A stretch of 64,000 nucleotides of DNA from Hydrogenophaga sp. PAMC20947 (GCF_004795855.1 NZ_CP039252.1:3038001-3102000); one strand, 5' to 3'. Counted from the first letter of the stretch, positions 27,520 to 35,905 are shown. Notes: a model not told the origin generated them from the sequence alone. Translations and numbers: made by a program.

Positions 27520-28626
27520 ATGACAAGCACAGCTCGATTCCACGATTTGTCCATTTCGCGCATCAGCCCTGAAGCCGCAGGATCGGTGGCCATCACGCTG
27601 GCTGTGCCGCCCGAGCAGCGCGAGGCCTTTGCGTTCAAGCCTGGCCAGTTTCTGACCGTGCGGGCCTGCATCGATGGCCAGGAAGTGCGTCGCAGCTACT
27701 CGATCAGCAGCCCCAGCAGCCTGCTCACCCGCCAGGGTGAACTCACCCTGGGCATCCGGCCGGTGGAAGGTGGGGTGTTTTCCAACTGGGCCGCCACTTC
27801 GCTCAGGGCCGGCGATCGGCTGGCTGCCATGCCGCCCGATGGGCGTTTCACTGTGCACAAGCCGCGCGCCCTGCACCGCGTGGGTTTTGCGGCTGGGTCG
27901 GGCATCACCCCCATTCTTTCCATCATGGCCAGCACACTGGAAGCGTCGTCCGATGCCAAGTTCACGCTGGTCTATGGCAACCGCCGCATGGACAGCGTCA
28001 TGTTCAACGAGGCGCTGCAAGACCTCAAAGACCGCTACCCTGGCCGGTTGACCCTGATCCATGTGCTCTCGCGCCAGGCCCAGGAAGTGCCCCTGCTGGA
28101 AGGGCGCATCGACGCTCACAAGGTGCGCGAGCTGACCGAAACGCTGCTGCCGGTGGGCAGCATGGACGAAGTCTTCATCTGTGGCCCCGAGGCCATGATC
28201 GAAGCCACAGAAAAGGCCTTGCTGGACGCCGGCGTGCGGCCAGACCGTGTGCACACCGAGCGCTTTACCTCACCCACACTGGAGGCGCTGCCAGCGGAAC
28301 AACGCAAGGCGGCGGTGCTGGGCCACCCCGCCGTTCGCGCCGAGGGCGAAGTGGCATTGACCGTGGTGCTGGACGGCAAGCCACACCAGCTGCGAATGAA
28401 CAAAGACGAACACGTGCTGGACGTTGCACTCAACGCCGGTCTCGATTTGCCTTGGTCGTGCCGGGGCGGGGTATGCTGCACCTGCAGGGCCAAGGTCATG
28501 GAGGGCAGCGTCACCATGACCAAAAACTTCACCCTGGAGCCCTGGGAAACGGACAAGGGATTTGTGCTCAGCTGTCAGGCCCGACCGACCAGCGACAGCC
28601 TGGTGGTCAGTTACGACGAACGTTAG
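27520..28626 (+). CDS. paaE: 1,2-phenylacetyl-CoA epoxidase reductase subunit PaaE
   Basis: A 368-residue ferredoxin-NADP-reductase-like protein feeding electrons to PaaA. FAD binding: RRSYSISSP near 62. NAD(P) binding: GFAAGSGITPILSI. A C-terminal plant-type [2Fe-2S] domain has cysteines in PWSCRGGVCCTCRAKV and LSCQARP. It is complete compared with the family (about 350-360 residues). A hairpin-containing gap separates it from paaD, so its expression may differ from paaABCD. Confidence 0.96.
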   Translation: MTSTARFHDLSISRISPEAAGSVAITLAVPPEQREAFAFKPGQFLTVRACIDGQEVRRSYSISSPSSLLTRQGELTLGIRPVEGGVFSNWAATSLRAGDRLAAMPPDGRFTVHKPRALHRVGFAAGSGITPILSIMASTLEASSDAKFTLVYGNRRMDSVMFNEALQDLKDRYPGRLTLIHVLSRQAQEVPLLEGRIDAHKVRELTETLLPVGSMDEVFICGPEAMIEATEKALLDAGVRPDRVHTERFTSPTLEALPAEQRKAAVLGHPAVRAEGEVALTVVLDGKPHQLRMNKDEHVLDVALNAGLDLPWSCRGGVCCTCRAKVMEGSVTMTKNFTLEPWETDKGFVLSCQARPTSDSLVVSYDER

Positions 28627-28810
28627 GACGACCGCTTCGACGGGACCAAAAGTCGGGACCTGTCACCCGTCTACCTGGCTTCCAGGCTTCCTGCGTCAAG
28701 CTGGAGGCCACGTCGACCAGAGGCTCAGACCGCAGCCACGCCCTGAACCTTCAATCTGACAAGACACAGAAGGTTCTGTTAACCCGTGCCGCCTCATGAG
28801 CGATCACTCT

Positions 28811-28966
28811 CTATCCGTTCTTTATTCCCAACTTGTCACCCAACTTGTCACCCAGCTTGAGCCCCAGCTTGACCTCATCGCCATGGGTTCTCTTGCCATC
28901 TGGCAGGGATTGAGCCAGGCGAAATCCCAGCAATTCCTTGGCGTTCAGTTTTTGAAACCATTTCAT
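28811..28966 (-). CDS. putative RiPP precursor peptide B (51 aa), repeat-containing core
   Basis: A small gene found by reading the minus strand. ATG at 28966, AGGAG six to ten bases upstream, TAG at 28811-28813. The leader-like half reads MKWFQKLNAKELLGFRLAQ and closely matches peptide A (MKFFQKLSVNDLLGFRLAQ); PDG and GD follow in both. The C-terminal half is a K-L-G-x repeat (KLGLKLGDKLGDKLG), rich in Lys and Asp. The conserved leader, variable repeated core and neighbouring HExxH and ATP-grasp genes are what one expects of a precursor peptide. No homologue was looked up; maturation is inference. Confidence 0.7.
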   Translation of the reverse strand: MKWFQKLNAKELLGFRLAQSLPDGKRTHGDEVKLGLKLGDKLGDKLGIKNG

Positions 28967-28998
28967 TTCTGTCTCCTATTGAATCGGGATACACGAAT

Positions 28999-29160
28999 AT
29001 GTTCACACAAGCCGCTTCAAGCGTCAACGTACTCAATCAGGCTGTGGCGATCCCCTCTGTCGAGTCACCCACCCCGCCCTGCCATTGGGCTGTCTCTGAC
29101 CATGCCGGTGAGGCCTGCGCTGCACTTGGCAGCTGGGTTTCAGGGGGCAGCACACCATGA
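28999..29160 (+). pseudogene. truncated duplicate of the ATP-grasp gene start (53-codon remnant ORF)
   Basis: An ATG at 28999 opens a 53-codon frame whose first codons (M-F-T-Q-A-A-S-S-V-N-V-L) parallel the ATP-grasp protein start (M-V-T-R-S-T-S-R-V-N-A-L). The distance from this ATG to the adjacent peptide start is 33 bases in both copies. Similarity fades after about 15-20 codons and the remainder (ending GSWVSGGSTP) matches nothing I recognise. It is best read as a duplication remnant; it could also be conserved because the sequence is the promoter of peptide B. Confidence 0.5.
29022..29027 (-). promoter_or_regulatory. conserved TTGACG box upstream of peptide B
   Basis: TTGACG on the minus strand, 56 bases from the peptide B start codon; the identical box lies 56 bases before peptide A. 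Flanking TTGACGC-x-TGAAG and a downstream ACATAT/CCATAT are shared. Probable -35 element of a duplicated promoter. Confidence 0.4.
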
Positions 29161-29248
29161 CCAAAGCTTCGCCCAAGAGCCCCGAAAAATGAACAAACAA
29201 GCTTTGTGCCCAGCTGCCAGGCAAAGCCCACCAACGACTGCCGGATGG

Positions 29249-30229
29249 TCAGCGATAGCCAGCGTTCGTGCGGTCGCTCGCGAGAATCCATCGCCTCGCT
29301 TCGTCCATGATCGCTCGCCCCGACGGAGTCAACTGGGCATGCATGTCAACCGTCGCCACGCCTTTGTGAAAATTGTCGCGGTCCAGGTGTGCCGCTGACA
29401 AAGCCTGATCACGCTCGTCAGCGCTCAAACAACCGCTGTCCAGCAAGGTCTCCATGGCCCACGCCATACGCGCGGAGACGTAGGTGGCGTGAAAAATGCC
29501 GTCCATCGGCCGGGGGTCCGTGCGCAAGGGCGAGTCGTACAACTCATCATCCGGGTTCAGCACCAGCGTCGACTCCCGACTCATGCCGAACAGGACACTG
29601 TGACCCGATTCATGGGCAAGAACTTCCGCCACGGCCAGCCGATTTCGATGGTGAAGGGGGTTGAGCATCAGAAGCCCCCAGAACTGGTAGTGTGAGGCCC
29701 CGTCGAAGTCTATTGCCCCTCCTGCTGGGGACCGGGCCACGACCACCTCGGACAAAAAAGCAGCGATCTCGGCATGCAACCCGGGCGCGCCCAACGCAAG
29801 CAGACTCATCCCCTGGTCCAGGAGCTCACGAAAAGCATCCACCTCAGGCCCCGCGACGGGAGCGAAGATTTTCGCCCCTTCCTCCAGGCGCCAGTCCAGC
29901 GTTTGATCAAGCCTTCGAGAGGCCTCGCTTCCCCGACCCTGCACCACCATGCCCGGCCTTCGCGCACCGCACCGACTCAACTCGCTCGCCGCCAGAGCAG
30001 CATCGTCAAGCCGCTCGTCAAACAGCGTTTCTCCGAGGTGGAAATACAAACCAAATGCCGAGGGCGGCATCGCATGGCCACCCTTCATCAGTTCGATCGG
30101 ATGGGCGAGGTTTCGGGATATTTCCGAAGGCTCACAGGCACGCGCAATGTGTTGCAGGCTTTGCAACAAATCTGCCTGCATCTCAGCATCAAGCCTGCGA
30201 CCGCGTTGGCCACTGGGTTCAAACTGCAT
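29249..30229 (-). CDS. HExxH motif-containing putative peptide-modification enzyme
   Basis: A 326-residue soluble protein. The metal site is HESGH (206-210) in AEVLAHESGHSVLFG. About 25 residues later comes YDSPLRTDPRPMDGIFHATY, the SPx-x-DPRPxxG-x-xHA pattern I recall for the HEXXH-domain family found next to RiPP precursors; some members are described as 2-oxoglutarate/iron peptide beta-hydroxylases, not proteases. H247 is a candidate third ligand. GAGGT sits about four bases before the ATG at 30229. It lies 74 bases downstream of precursor peptide A on the same strand, so the two are likely co-transcribed. Its substrate is inferred to be one or both peptides. Confidence 0.75.
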   Translation of the reverse strand: MQFEPSGQRGRRLDAEMQADLLQSLQHIARACEPSEISRNLAHPIELMKGGHAMPPSAFGLYFHLGETLFDERLDDAALAASELSRCGARRPGMVVQGRGSEASRRLDQTLDWRLEEGAKIFAPVAGPEVDAFRELLDQGMSLLALGAPGLHAEIAAFLSEVVVARSPAGGAIDFDGASHYQFWGLLMLNPLHHRNRLAVAEVLAHESGHSVLFGMSRESTLVLNPDDELYDSPLRTDPRPMDGIFHATYVSARMAWAMETLLDSGCLSADERDQALSAAHLDRDNFHKGVATVDMHAQLTPSGRAIMDEARRWILASDRTNAGYR

Positions 30230-30303
30230 TCACACCTCAGAAACTCAAATCTGACAAGCCGAAGATGGCGCGCGCACAAACAACCCTGTTCAGAAGAGCT
30301 TCC

Positions 30304-30462
30304 TCAGGTGTTAAGTGCTTTACCCGGTTTTCTTCCGTCCGCCCCTCCCAGCTTGCTCCCCGGCTTCACATCACCTGGTTGGGTTTTTGTTCCATCGGGC
30401 GTGCATTGAGCCAAGCGGAATCCCAACAAGTCATTCACACTCAGCTTTTGAAAAAACTTCAT
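30304..30462 (-). CDS. putative RiPP precursor peptide A (52 aa)
   Basis: A small gene read from the minus strand: ATG at 30462, AGGAGG five bases upstream, TGA at 30304-30306. The first 19 residues match peptide B in 14 positions (K-x-F-Q-K-L, L-L-G-F-R-L-A-Q). The C-terminal part is polar, with Gly, Lys, Pro, Asp and Thr (QPGDVKPGSKLGGADGRKPG), and one Cys at position 20. It diverges from the ATP-grasp gene (33 bases between start codons) and precedes the HExxH gene. Its role as enzyme substrate is inferred from the arrangement. Confidence 0.72.
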   Translation of the reverse strand: MKFFQKLSVNDLLGFRLAQCTPDGTKTQPGDVKPGSKLGGADGRKPGKALNT

Positions 30463-30494
30463 TTGTGCCTCCTGTTGAACCTAAACTTGCACAT

Positions 30495-31469
30495 ATGGTT
30501 ACACGGTCGACTTCACGCGTCAACGCGCTCAGGCACCTGGTGTATGTCACAACCCGTGCACACGCTTACACCTTTGCAGCATGGCCAGCATTGATGCGCC
30601 CTCGGGGTGTTGCGGTTCACCAAGCCACGTATGAATCCCTCCTGACGGTACCCAAAGCCTTGCGCGCGACATATGTTCTGACCGATTTCGACCGACTGTC
30701 GTCGAGCGAACTTGAGGCAGCTGTCCATCTTTATGACGGGCTGCGCGCTGCCGGACTGCGCGTTCTCAATGACCCACGGCGCTTCCGGCCACGAGCCAGC
30801 TTGCTCAAGCACCTGCACCAATTGGGTGTCAACAGCTACACCTGCCACTTGCCCGCAGCAGGTGAATGGCCCGAACGGTTTCCTGTGTTCCTCAGAACGC
30901 TGGCCAGCCACCGGGGGGTGCTGAGCGACCTGTTGCAAGACCGTGCCTCGTGTGACGAGGCGCTGGCAGGGGCCTTCCAACTGGGGTATCCGATCAGCGA
31001 TCTGGTTTTTGTTGAATATGCGGCGACCCCAAACCTGCAGACTGGCGCATTTCAGAAGCTGTCGGCGTTTCGCATCGGAGATCGCATCATCAGAGCCAAC
31101 ACCGTGAACGACTCCCACTGGATGGCCAAAACAGGCGTCTCGGGCTTGGCCACCGACGAGCAGTACCGGCAGGAGTACCTCGAAATGACCGACTACCCGT
31201 TGCGCAGCTATGTGATGCGCGTGTTTGACCATGCGGGCATGGACTTTGGCCGCCTTGACTTCGGGAAAACAGGCGAACGATACGAAACATACGAAATCAA
31301 CACCAATCCCTACATGACCATTCAAGTGGAACATCCCAACGCCGACAGGGCCGCGATGCTGGCCACCATGCTGGAACAGTTGATCACTGCGCTGGACGCC
31401 CAGTGCACGGAGGTGGGAAAAGCCTGGGTCACACTGCGTGCCTCTCGCACCCGCATTCCGCGGCTTTGA
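30495..31469 (+). CDS. ATP-grasp family protein, putative peptide-modifying ligase
   Basis: A 324-residue protein with ATP-grasp features: a pre-ATP N-terminal strand (HLVYVTTRAHAYTF), an ATP-binding segment FVEY at 172-175, KLSAFRIGDRIIRANTVND, and metal-ligand motifs RLDFG (D255) and YEINTNP (E267, N269, N271). ATP-grasp enzymes form acyl phosphates and then amide, ester or thioester bonds; graspetide RiPPs use them for side-chain crosslinks. This protein is not a close match to the classical microviridin ligases I know. The start is uncertain: ATG 30495 has no ribosome site and overlaps the putative promoter of peptide A; a GTG near 30540 is possible. Confidence 0.75.
   Translation: MVTRSTSRVNALRHLVYVTTRAHAYTFAAWPALMRPRGVAVHQATYESLLTVPKALRATYVLTDFDRLSSSELEAAVHLYDGLRAAGLRVLNDPRRFRPRASLLKHLHQLGVNSYTCHLPAAGEWPERFPVFLRTLASHRGVLSDLLQDRASCDEALAGAFQLGYPISDLVFVEYAATPNLQTGAFQKLSAFRIGDRIIRANTVNDSHWMAKTGVSGLATDEQYRQEYLEMTDYPLRSYVMRVFDHAGMDFGRLDFGKTGERYETYEINTNPYMTIQVEHPNADRAAMLATMLEQLITALDAQCTEVGKAWVTLRASRTRIPRL
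30518..30523 (-). promoter_or_regulatory. conserved TTGACG box upstream of peptide A
   Basis: Second copy of the box described for peptide B, at the same 56-base distance from the start codon. It lies inside the first codons assigned to the ATP-grasp gene. Confidence 0.4.
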
Positions 31470-31476
31470 GCAACCG

Positions 31477-32346
31477 ATGTCAACACACAAGATGACCGCC
31501 AGGTACGACACGCTGAGAACCCCTTCAAAGAAGTCAGGCCTCAAGGCCTGGCGACTTCAACGCATCACGTTTCTTGCACTTGGTGCAAGCCAATGGATGC
31601 GAGCATTTTCTGCGGGCTTGTTGATCGCGACAACGGGTTGTGCCTTGCCCCCCAGCTCGCACCAGACCAGCCCGCTCAATGCGTCGAGCTGGGCCCAAGC
31701 CAATCACCTGCCGAAACCTGCTCAAGGCGCGTACTGGCGCCACCAAGCCATCGGAAACAGGCCCGCTTCGTTCTACACCCCAGAGCATCATGCTGGCCGC
31801 CCTGCGCTAAAAGCAAAGAGCGAGCAAGGCGACAGCTTGGTGCGCTTGCCGTTGGCCATCGAAGCCAAAGCGATGGGCGTCCTGCACTTTTCCTGGTTTG
31901 TGAATGCGCTCAATCCGCTGAGCGATCTGGCCGACCGGCACCTGGACGACGCCGTGGCCCGGGTCATCATCCAGTTTGACGGCGACCGGGCAGGCTTTTC
32001 CCCACGCGATCTGTTGCTGTCAGACATGATGCAGATGGCCACGGGCGAACCGTTGCCCTATGCCACGCTGATGTATGTGTGGGACCACCGCTACCCGGTG
32101 GGCACGGTGATTCCACATGCGCGCAGTGCGCGCATCAAGACCCTGGTGATCGAATCAGGCCAAGGGCGCCTCGGACGCTGGGTCGACTTCGAGCGGAATG
32201 TCGCTGCGGACTGCGAAGCGGCCTTTGGCAAAATCCCGCAGCGCGTCAGCGGCATCGCCCTGATGACCGACAGCAACAACACCCGCCATGCGAGCGTCGC
32301 CTGGTATGGGCCACTGAGCTGGCACCCCGCCCCCGCCCAGCCCTGA
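31477..32346 (+). CDS. DUF3047 domain-containing lipoprotein
   Basis: A protein of about 289 residues. A hydrophobic stretch ending in LLIATTGCA looks like a lipoprotein signal, with the Cys about 52 residues from ATG 31477; a start at ATG 31597 would give a more normal short signal (MRAFSAGLLIATTGCA). The C-terminal 200 residues match the DUF3047 pattern: LHFSWFVNALNPLSDLADR, DDAVARVIIQFDGDR, LMYVWDHRYPVGTVIPH and SARIKTLVIESG. Function is unknown. It starts seven bases after the ATP-grasp stop and may belong to the same transcript. Confidence 0.75.
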   Translation: MSTHKMTARYDTLRTPSKKSGLKAWRLQRITFLALGASQWMRAFSAGLLIATTGCALPPSSHQTSPLNASSWAQANHLPKPAQGAYWRHQAIGNRPASFYTPEHHAGRPALKAKSEQGDSLVRLPLAIEAKAMGVLHFSWFVNALNPLSDLADRHLDDAVARVIIQFDGDRAGFSPRDLLLSDMMQMATGEPLPYATLMYVWDHRYPVGTVIPHARSARIKTLVIESGQGRLGRWVDFERNVAADCEAAFGKIPQRVSGIALMTDSNNTRHASVAWYGPLSWHPAPAQP

Positions 32347-32394
32347 GGTCACCTGCGGCTCAATCACCGCGTGGGTGGCCATCGGGACTCGGAC

Positions 32395-32991
32395 TCAGAA
32401 GCGCCAGCCGAGACCGACACCGACCAGCACCGGGTCAACTTTGAATTTGCCGATCTCTGCGCCAGCAACGCTGACTTTGGTCCCAATCTGGACCTTCTTC
32501 ACGTCGATGTTGACGTACAAATCCTTGGCCACTGGAATATCCACACCCACTTGCAAGGCCAGGCCCACGCTGTTGCGCTTGATGTCGACGCCCTCTGGCA
32601 AGTTGACCGAGCTGAAGCGCGTGTAGTTGAGACCTGCGCCCACATAGGGCTTGAACCCACCGGCATTGAAGTGGTACTGCACGGTCAAGGTCGGCGGCAG
32701 ATGGCGCAGCGAGCCGATCTCGGTGGCACCAGCAGAGAGCGTGTGCTTTTGCGGCACGGTAAGGACCAGCTCAGCAGCCAGGTTTGGGCTAAAGAAATAG
32801 CTGAAGTCCACTTCCGGCAAGGTCTTGTTGTTGACCGACAGATCCAGACCCGTCGAGTCATTGTTGGCACTGTCCAGGTTCACGGCGCGCGCACGCACCA
32901 ACAAATCACCGGCCTGAAAGGCTTGCGCCAGCGCGGAACCAGAAGCGAACACAGCCAGGATAACGGTGGCAACGATGTGCTTTTTCGACAT
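32395..32991 (-). CDS. OmpW family outer-membrane protein
   Basis: A 198-residue protein with a clean signal peptide (SKKHIVATVILAVFASGSALA) and an eight-stranded beta-barrel. Signature pieces are GDLLVRARAVNLD, DFSYFFSPNLAAELVL, YVGAGLNYTRFSS and a terminal GVGLGWRF with the final Phe needed for outer-membrane assembly. OmpW forms a narrow hydrophobic channel. The ATG at 32991 is preferred over one at 33033 because it starts the signal peptide. Convergent with the DUF3047 gene. Confidence 0.93.
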   Translation of the reverse strand: MSKKHIVATVILAVFASGSALAQAFQAGDLLVRARAVNLDSANNDSTGLDLSVNNKTLPEVDFSYFFSPNLAAELVLTVPQKHTLSAGATEIGSLRHLPPTLTVQYHFNAGGFKPYVGAGLNYTRFSSVNLPEGVDIKRNSVGLALQVGVDIPVAKDLYVNIDVKKVQIGTKVSVAGAEIGKFKVDPVLVGVGLGWRF

Positions 32992-33129
32992 GATTTTCTT
33001 CAACTTTGTCACGGGAACATTCCCGAGTCCCATTGAAAGAGAAAGGCGCGCCCATCGCTTTGCGAAAGATCAAACCGACGGTGCAACCCGCGCCTTTGAG
33101 CCCGCCACCTGACTTCGTCTTGATCCACA

Positions 33130-33894
33130 TCAAAAGCGGGGAAGCGCCCGCCGGAATGGCTCACCGACGCTGACGTTGTTGTGGCTGCTACCGGGAATGT
33201 GCACCACCCGCGCCACCCCGGCCGCGAAGCGGCCCACCAAGGCATCGGTGCGTTCGCGCGGAATCACCTCGTCGTGTTCAGCAATGATGACGGTCGTGGG
33301 GGCCGTGACGCGCGATGCCAGCACGGCAGAGTCAAATGGATCCAGCAGCAGCCAGCGAACGGGCACCCACGGGAATCGGCCTGCGGCCACCGCGGCAATG
33401 CTGTCATAGGGCGTCACCAGAATCAGTTGCGACACCGGATGCTCGCTGGCCAGACGCATCGCGACACCACTGCCCAGACTGCGCCCCAAGACGGCGATAT
33501 CGGCACCGCCTCCTCCCAATATTTGCCGCACATGCTGGTACAGCACCAGCGCATCGGCATGCAGCGCCGCCTCCGTGGGCTTCCCGGTGCTGCGTCCGTA
33601 GCCCCGGTAATGCATCAGGTACAGGGATCGGCCGGGAAACGCAGCAACCAACTCAGCCCAGGTGCCCGACACGTCTTCGGCATTGCCGCCGAAATACAGC
33701 AGGGCCGGCGCTTTCGCGAGAATGCGCACCGATATCTGCAGCTCGGCGCCCGACACCGGCAATTGCATACCGGGCACATCAAAGCGCGCGGGCTGCGGCG
33801 CATACAGCAGGGACCGCTGGAAAGCGAAGAGCCCGGCACACACCAGAAGGTACAGCAACCCGGCACCGCCCACACAACCGACCAGCAAACGCAT
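33130..33894 (-). CDS. alpha/beta hydrolase, membrane-anchored
   Basis: A 254-residue protein with an N-terminal hydrophobic anchor (LLVGCVGGAGLLYLLVCAGLFAF) and an alpha/beta hydrolase fold. The nucleophile elbow is GRSLGSG, the acid is in IIAEHDEVIP and the histidine in IPGSSHNNV. HYRGYGRSTGKP matches the BEM46/ABHD13-like subgroup. Substrate unknown. ATG 33894 was chosen over an in-frame ATG at 33936. Confidence 0.85.
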   Translation of the reverse strand: MRLLVGCVGGAGLLYLLVCAGLFAFQRSLLYAPQPARFDVPGMQLPVSGAELQISVRILAKAPALLYFGGNAEDVSGTWAELVAAFPGRSLYLMHYRGYGRSTGKPTEAALHADALVLYQHVRQILGGGGADIAVLGRSLGSGVAMRLASEHPVSQLILVTPYDSIAAVAAGRFPWVPVRWLLLDPFDSAVLASRVTAPTTVIIAEHDEVIPRERTDALVGRFAAGVARVVHIPGSSHNNVSVGEPFRRALPRF

Positions 33895-33943
33895 CACTGG
33901 CCCCCCCTGCGCTGACCCACCGGGCGGATGGGCCACTCAGACA

Positions 33944-35221
33944 TCAGACCGCCGCGAGCGCCTGTTCGAGATCGGCCATCAGGTCGTCGATGTGCTCGAT
34001 ACCGATGGACAGGCGGACCATGTCCTTGCTCACGCCCGCTTTGGCCAGCTCGGCTTCGTTGAGCTGGCGGTGGGTGGTGGAGGCTGGGTGGCAGGCCAGC
34101 GACTTGGCATCGCCAATGTTCACCAGGCGGGTGAAGAGCTGCAGCGCGTCCTGGAAACGGGCGCCTGCCTCGATGGCATTGGACGACTTGAGGCCAAAAC
34201 TGATGATGCCGGAGGCCCGGCCACCCATGTATTTCTTCACCAGGGCATGGTCTTTGTGGTCGGGCAAACCGGCGTAATTTACCCAGCTCACCTTGGGGTG
34301 GCTTTTCAGATGGGTTGCAATCTTCAAGGCGTTGTCGCAGATGCGGTCCATGCGCAAGGCCAGCGTCTCGATGCCTTGCAGGATCTGGAAGGCATTCATG
34401 GGCGACAACGCGGCACCCATGTTGCGCAGCGGCACGACACGGGCACGCCCGATGAACGCAGCCGCGCCCAGGGCCTCGGTGTACACGACGCCGTGGTAGC
34501 TCACGTCGGGCTCGTTCAGGCGTTTGAATCGCGCCTTGTGTTCGGCCCAGGGGAACTTGCCGCTGTCGACAATCGCGCCACCGATGGTGGTTCCGTGGCC
34601 GCCGAGGTACTTGGTGAGCGAGTGCACCACGATGTCGGCACCATGCTCAAAGGGGCGGCAGAGGTAGGGGCTGGTCACCGTGTTGTCGACGATGAGCGGC
34701 ACGCCAGCGGCGTGTGCCACTGCGGCCAGCGCACCGATGTCGGTCACGTTGCCCAGCGGGTTGCCGATGGACTCGCAAAACACGGCCTTGGTGCGCTCGT
34801 CGATCAGTTTCGAGAACGCGGCCGGATCGGATGGATCAGCAAAACGCACCTCAATGCCCTGTTGGGGGAAGGTGTGCGCGAACAGGTTGTAGGTACCGCC
34901 GTAGAGACGCGAGCTGGAAACGATGTTGTCACCGGCTTCGGCGATGGTCTGGATCGCTGCCGTGATAGCGGCCATGCCCGAAGCCATGGCCAGCGCACCG
35001 ATGCCGCCCTCAAGCGCTGCTACGCGCGCCTCCAGAACCCCATTGGTCGGGTTCATGATTCGGCTGTAGATATTGCCAGGCACCTTCAGGTCGAACAAAT
35101 CAGCGCCGTGCTGCGTGTTGTCAAAAGCGTAGGCCACCGTCTGGTAAATCGGCACCGCCACGGCTTTGGTGGTGGGATCTGGGGTGTAGCCGCCGTGAAC
35201 GGCGATGGTTTCGAGTTTCAT
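33944..35221 (-). CDS. metY: O-acetylhomoserine aminocarboxypropyltransferase (MetY)
   Basis: A 425-residue Cys/Met-metabolism PLP enzyme. The PLP lysine is in [24 protein letters not shown] and ETLHxx-type segments ([10 protein letters not shown]) are typical of the MetY branch. It makes homocysteine from O-acetylhomoserine and sulfide. AGGAG lies seven bases before ATG 35221. It sits near metF, tlyA and ahcY on the same strand, a methyl-cycle neighbourhood, but rlpA intervenes. Confidence 0.95.
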   Translation of the reverse strand: MKLETIAVHGGYTPDPTTKAVAVPIYQTVAYAFDNTQHGADLFDLKVPGNIYSRIMNPTNGVLEARVAALEGGIGALAMASGMAAITAAIQTIAEAGDNIVSSSRLYGGTYNLFAHTFPQQGIEVRFADPSDPAAFSKLIDERTKAVFCESIGNPLGNVTDIGALAAVAHAAGVPLIVDNTVTSPYLCRPFEHGADIVVHSLTKYLGGHGTTIGGAIVDSGKFPWAEHKARFKRLNEPDVSYHGVVYTEALGAAAFIGRARVVPLRNMGAALSPMNAFQILQGIETLALRMDRICDNALKIATHLKSHPKVSWVNYAGLPDHKDHALVKKYMGGRASGIISFGLKSSNAIEAGARFQDALQLFTRLVNIGDAKSLACHPASTTHRQLNEAELAKAGVSKDMVRLSIGIEHIDDLMADLEQALAAV

Positions 35222-35287
35222 GAAGTCTCCTGATGGTTTCAACAAACGATCTGCAGCATGCGCGAGCGGTACCTGCGCCGCCTTTGA

Positions 35288-35905
35288 TTATTCTCGCAGC
35301 AACTCCACGCGAACCACGCCGCGCGCGCGCAGACCAAGCGCTTTCATGGCGGCTTGGCTCAGGTCGATGACACGATCTTTGGTGAAGGGGCCACGGTCGT
35401 TGATGCGCACCACCACTTCGCGGCCATTGTGCAGGCTCCGCACCCGCACCCGGGCGCCAAACGGCAGCGTTCGGTGGGCCGCCGTGAGTTCGTGCATGTC
35501 GAAGGGTTCGCCACTGGCGGTGGATCGGCCCTGGAATCGGCGGCCATACCAAGAAGCACGCCCCCGCTCAATCACCTCACCCGAAACACCGGCCGGCCCC
35601 TCGTCGTCCACCGGGCTGTCCCCCTCGGGCCGTGTTTCCAGGCTTTTTGCTGCCTCCAGTTTGAGCCCAGGCTGAGCCACCTGCCCGATGGGAGGCGCCT
35701 TGTCCGGCAAAGCCCCGCGACCTGGAACGGGAACGGCACGCATGCCAGAAGGCCGATTGTTGTCCGACGGGCTGACATTGCCGGCATCGTTGGCGCAGCC
35801 GCTGAAAGCGAATACCAGCGCAGCGGCTGCCCCGGCGCAGAGTGCCCAGCGGGGCGAGGGCCAATTGATTCGATCAAGCCAGCATCTGAACGGTGTGTGT
35901 GTCAT
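35288..35905 (-). CDS. rlpA: septal ring lytic transglycosylase RlpA family protein
   Basis: A 205-residue lipoprotein: signal with lipobox AFSGC (C37), a proline-rich spacer, then a double-psi beta-barrel domain at about 110-205. Signatures are GRASWYGRRFQGRSTASGEPFD and HRTLPFGARVRVRSLHNGR, with catalytic-region residues INDRGPF. RlpA cuts denuded glycan strands in Pseudomonas. The SPOR domain found in longer RlpA proteins is absent here, so this is the short form. Confidence 0.92.
   Translation of the reverse strand: MTHTPFRCWLDRINWPSPRWALCAGAAAALVFAFSGCANDAGNVSPSDNNRPSGMRAVPVPGRGALPDKAPPIGQVAQPGLKLEAAKSLETRPEGDSPVDDEGPAGVSGEVIERGRASWYGRRFQGRSTASGEPFDMHELTAAHRTLPFGARVRVRSLHNGREVVVRINDRGPFTKDRVIDLSQAAMKALGLRARGVVRVELLRE

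Noticed and set aside
28796..29398. 200-codon open frame on the plus strand
   Set aside because: It runs antisense to peptide B and has no ribosome site or family look; the minus-strand peptide, conserved with peptide A, explains the sequence better.
29249..30229. HESGH protein as a secreted metalloprotease
   Set aside because: It has no signal peptide, and the following DPRPxxG pattern fits the RiPP-associated HEXXH-domain family better than any protease family I know.
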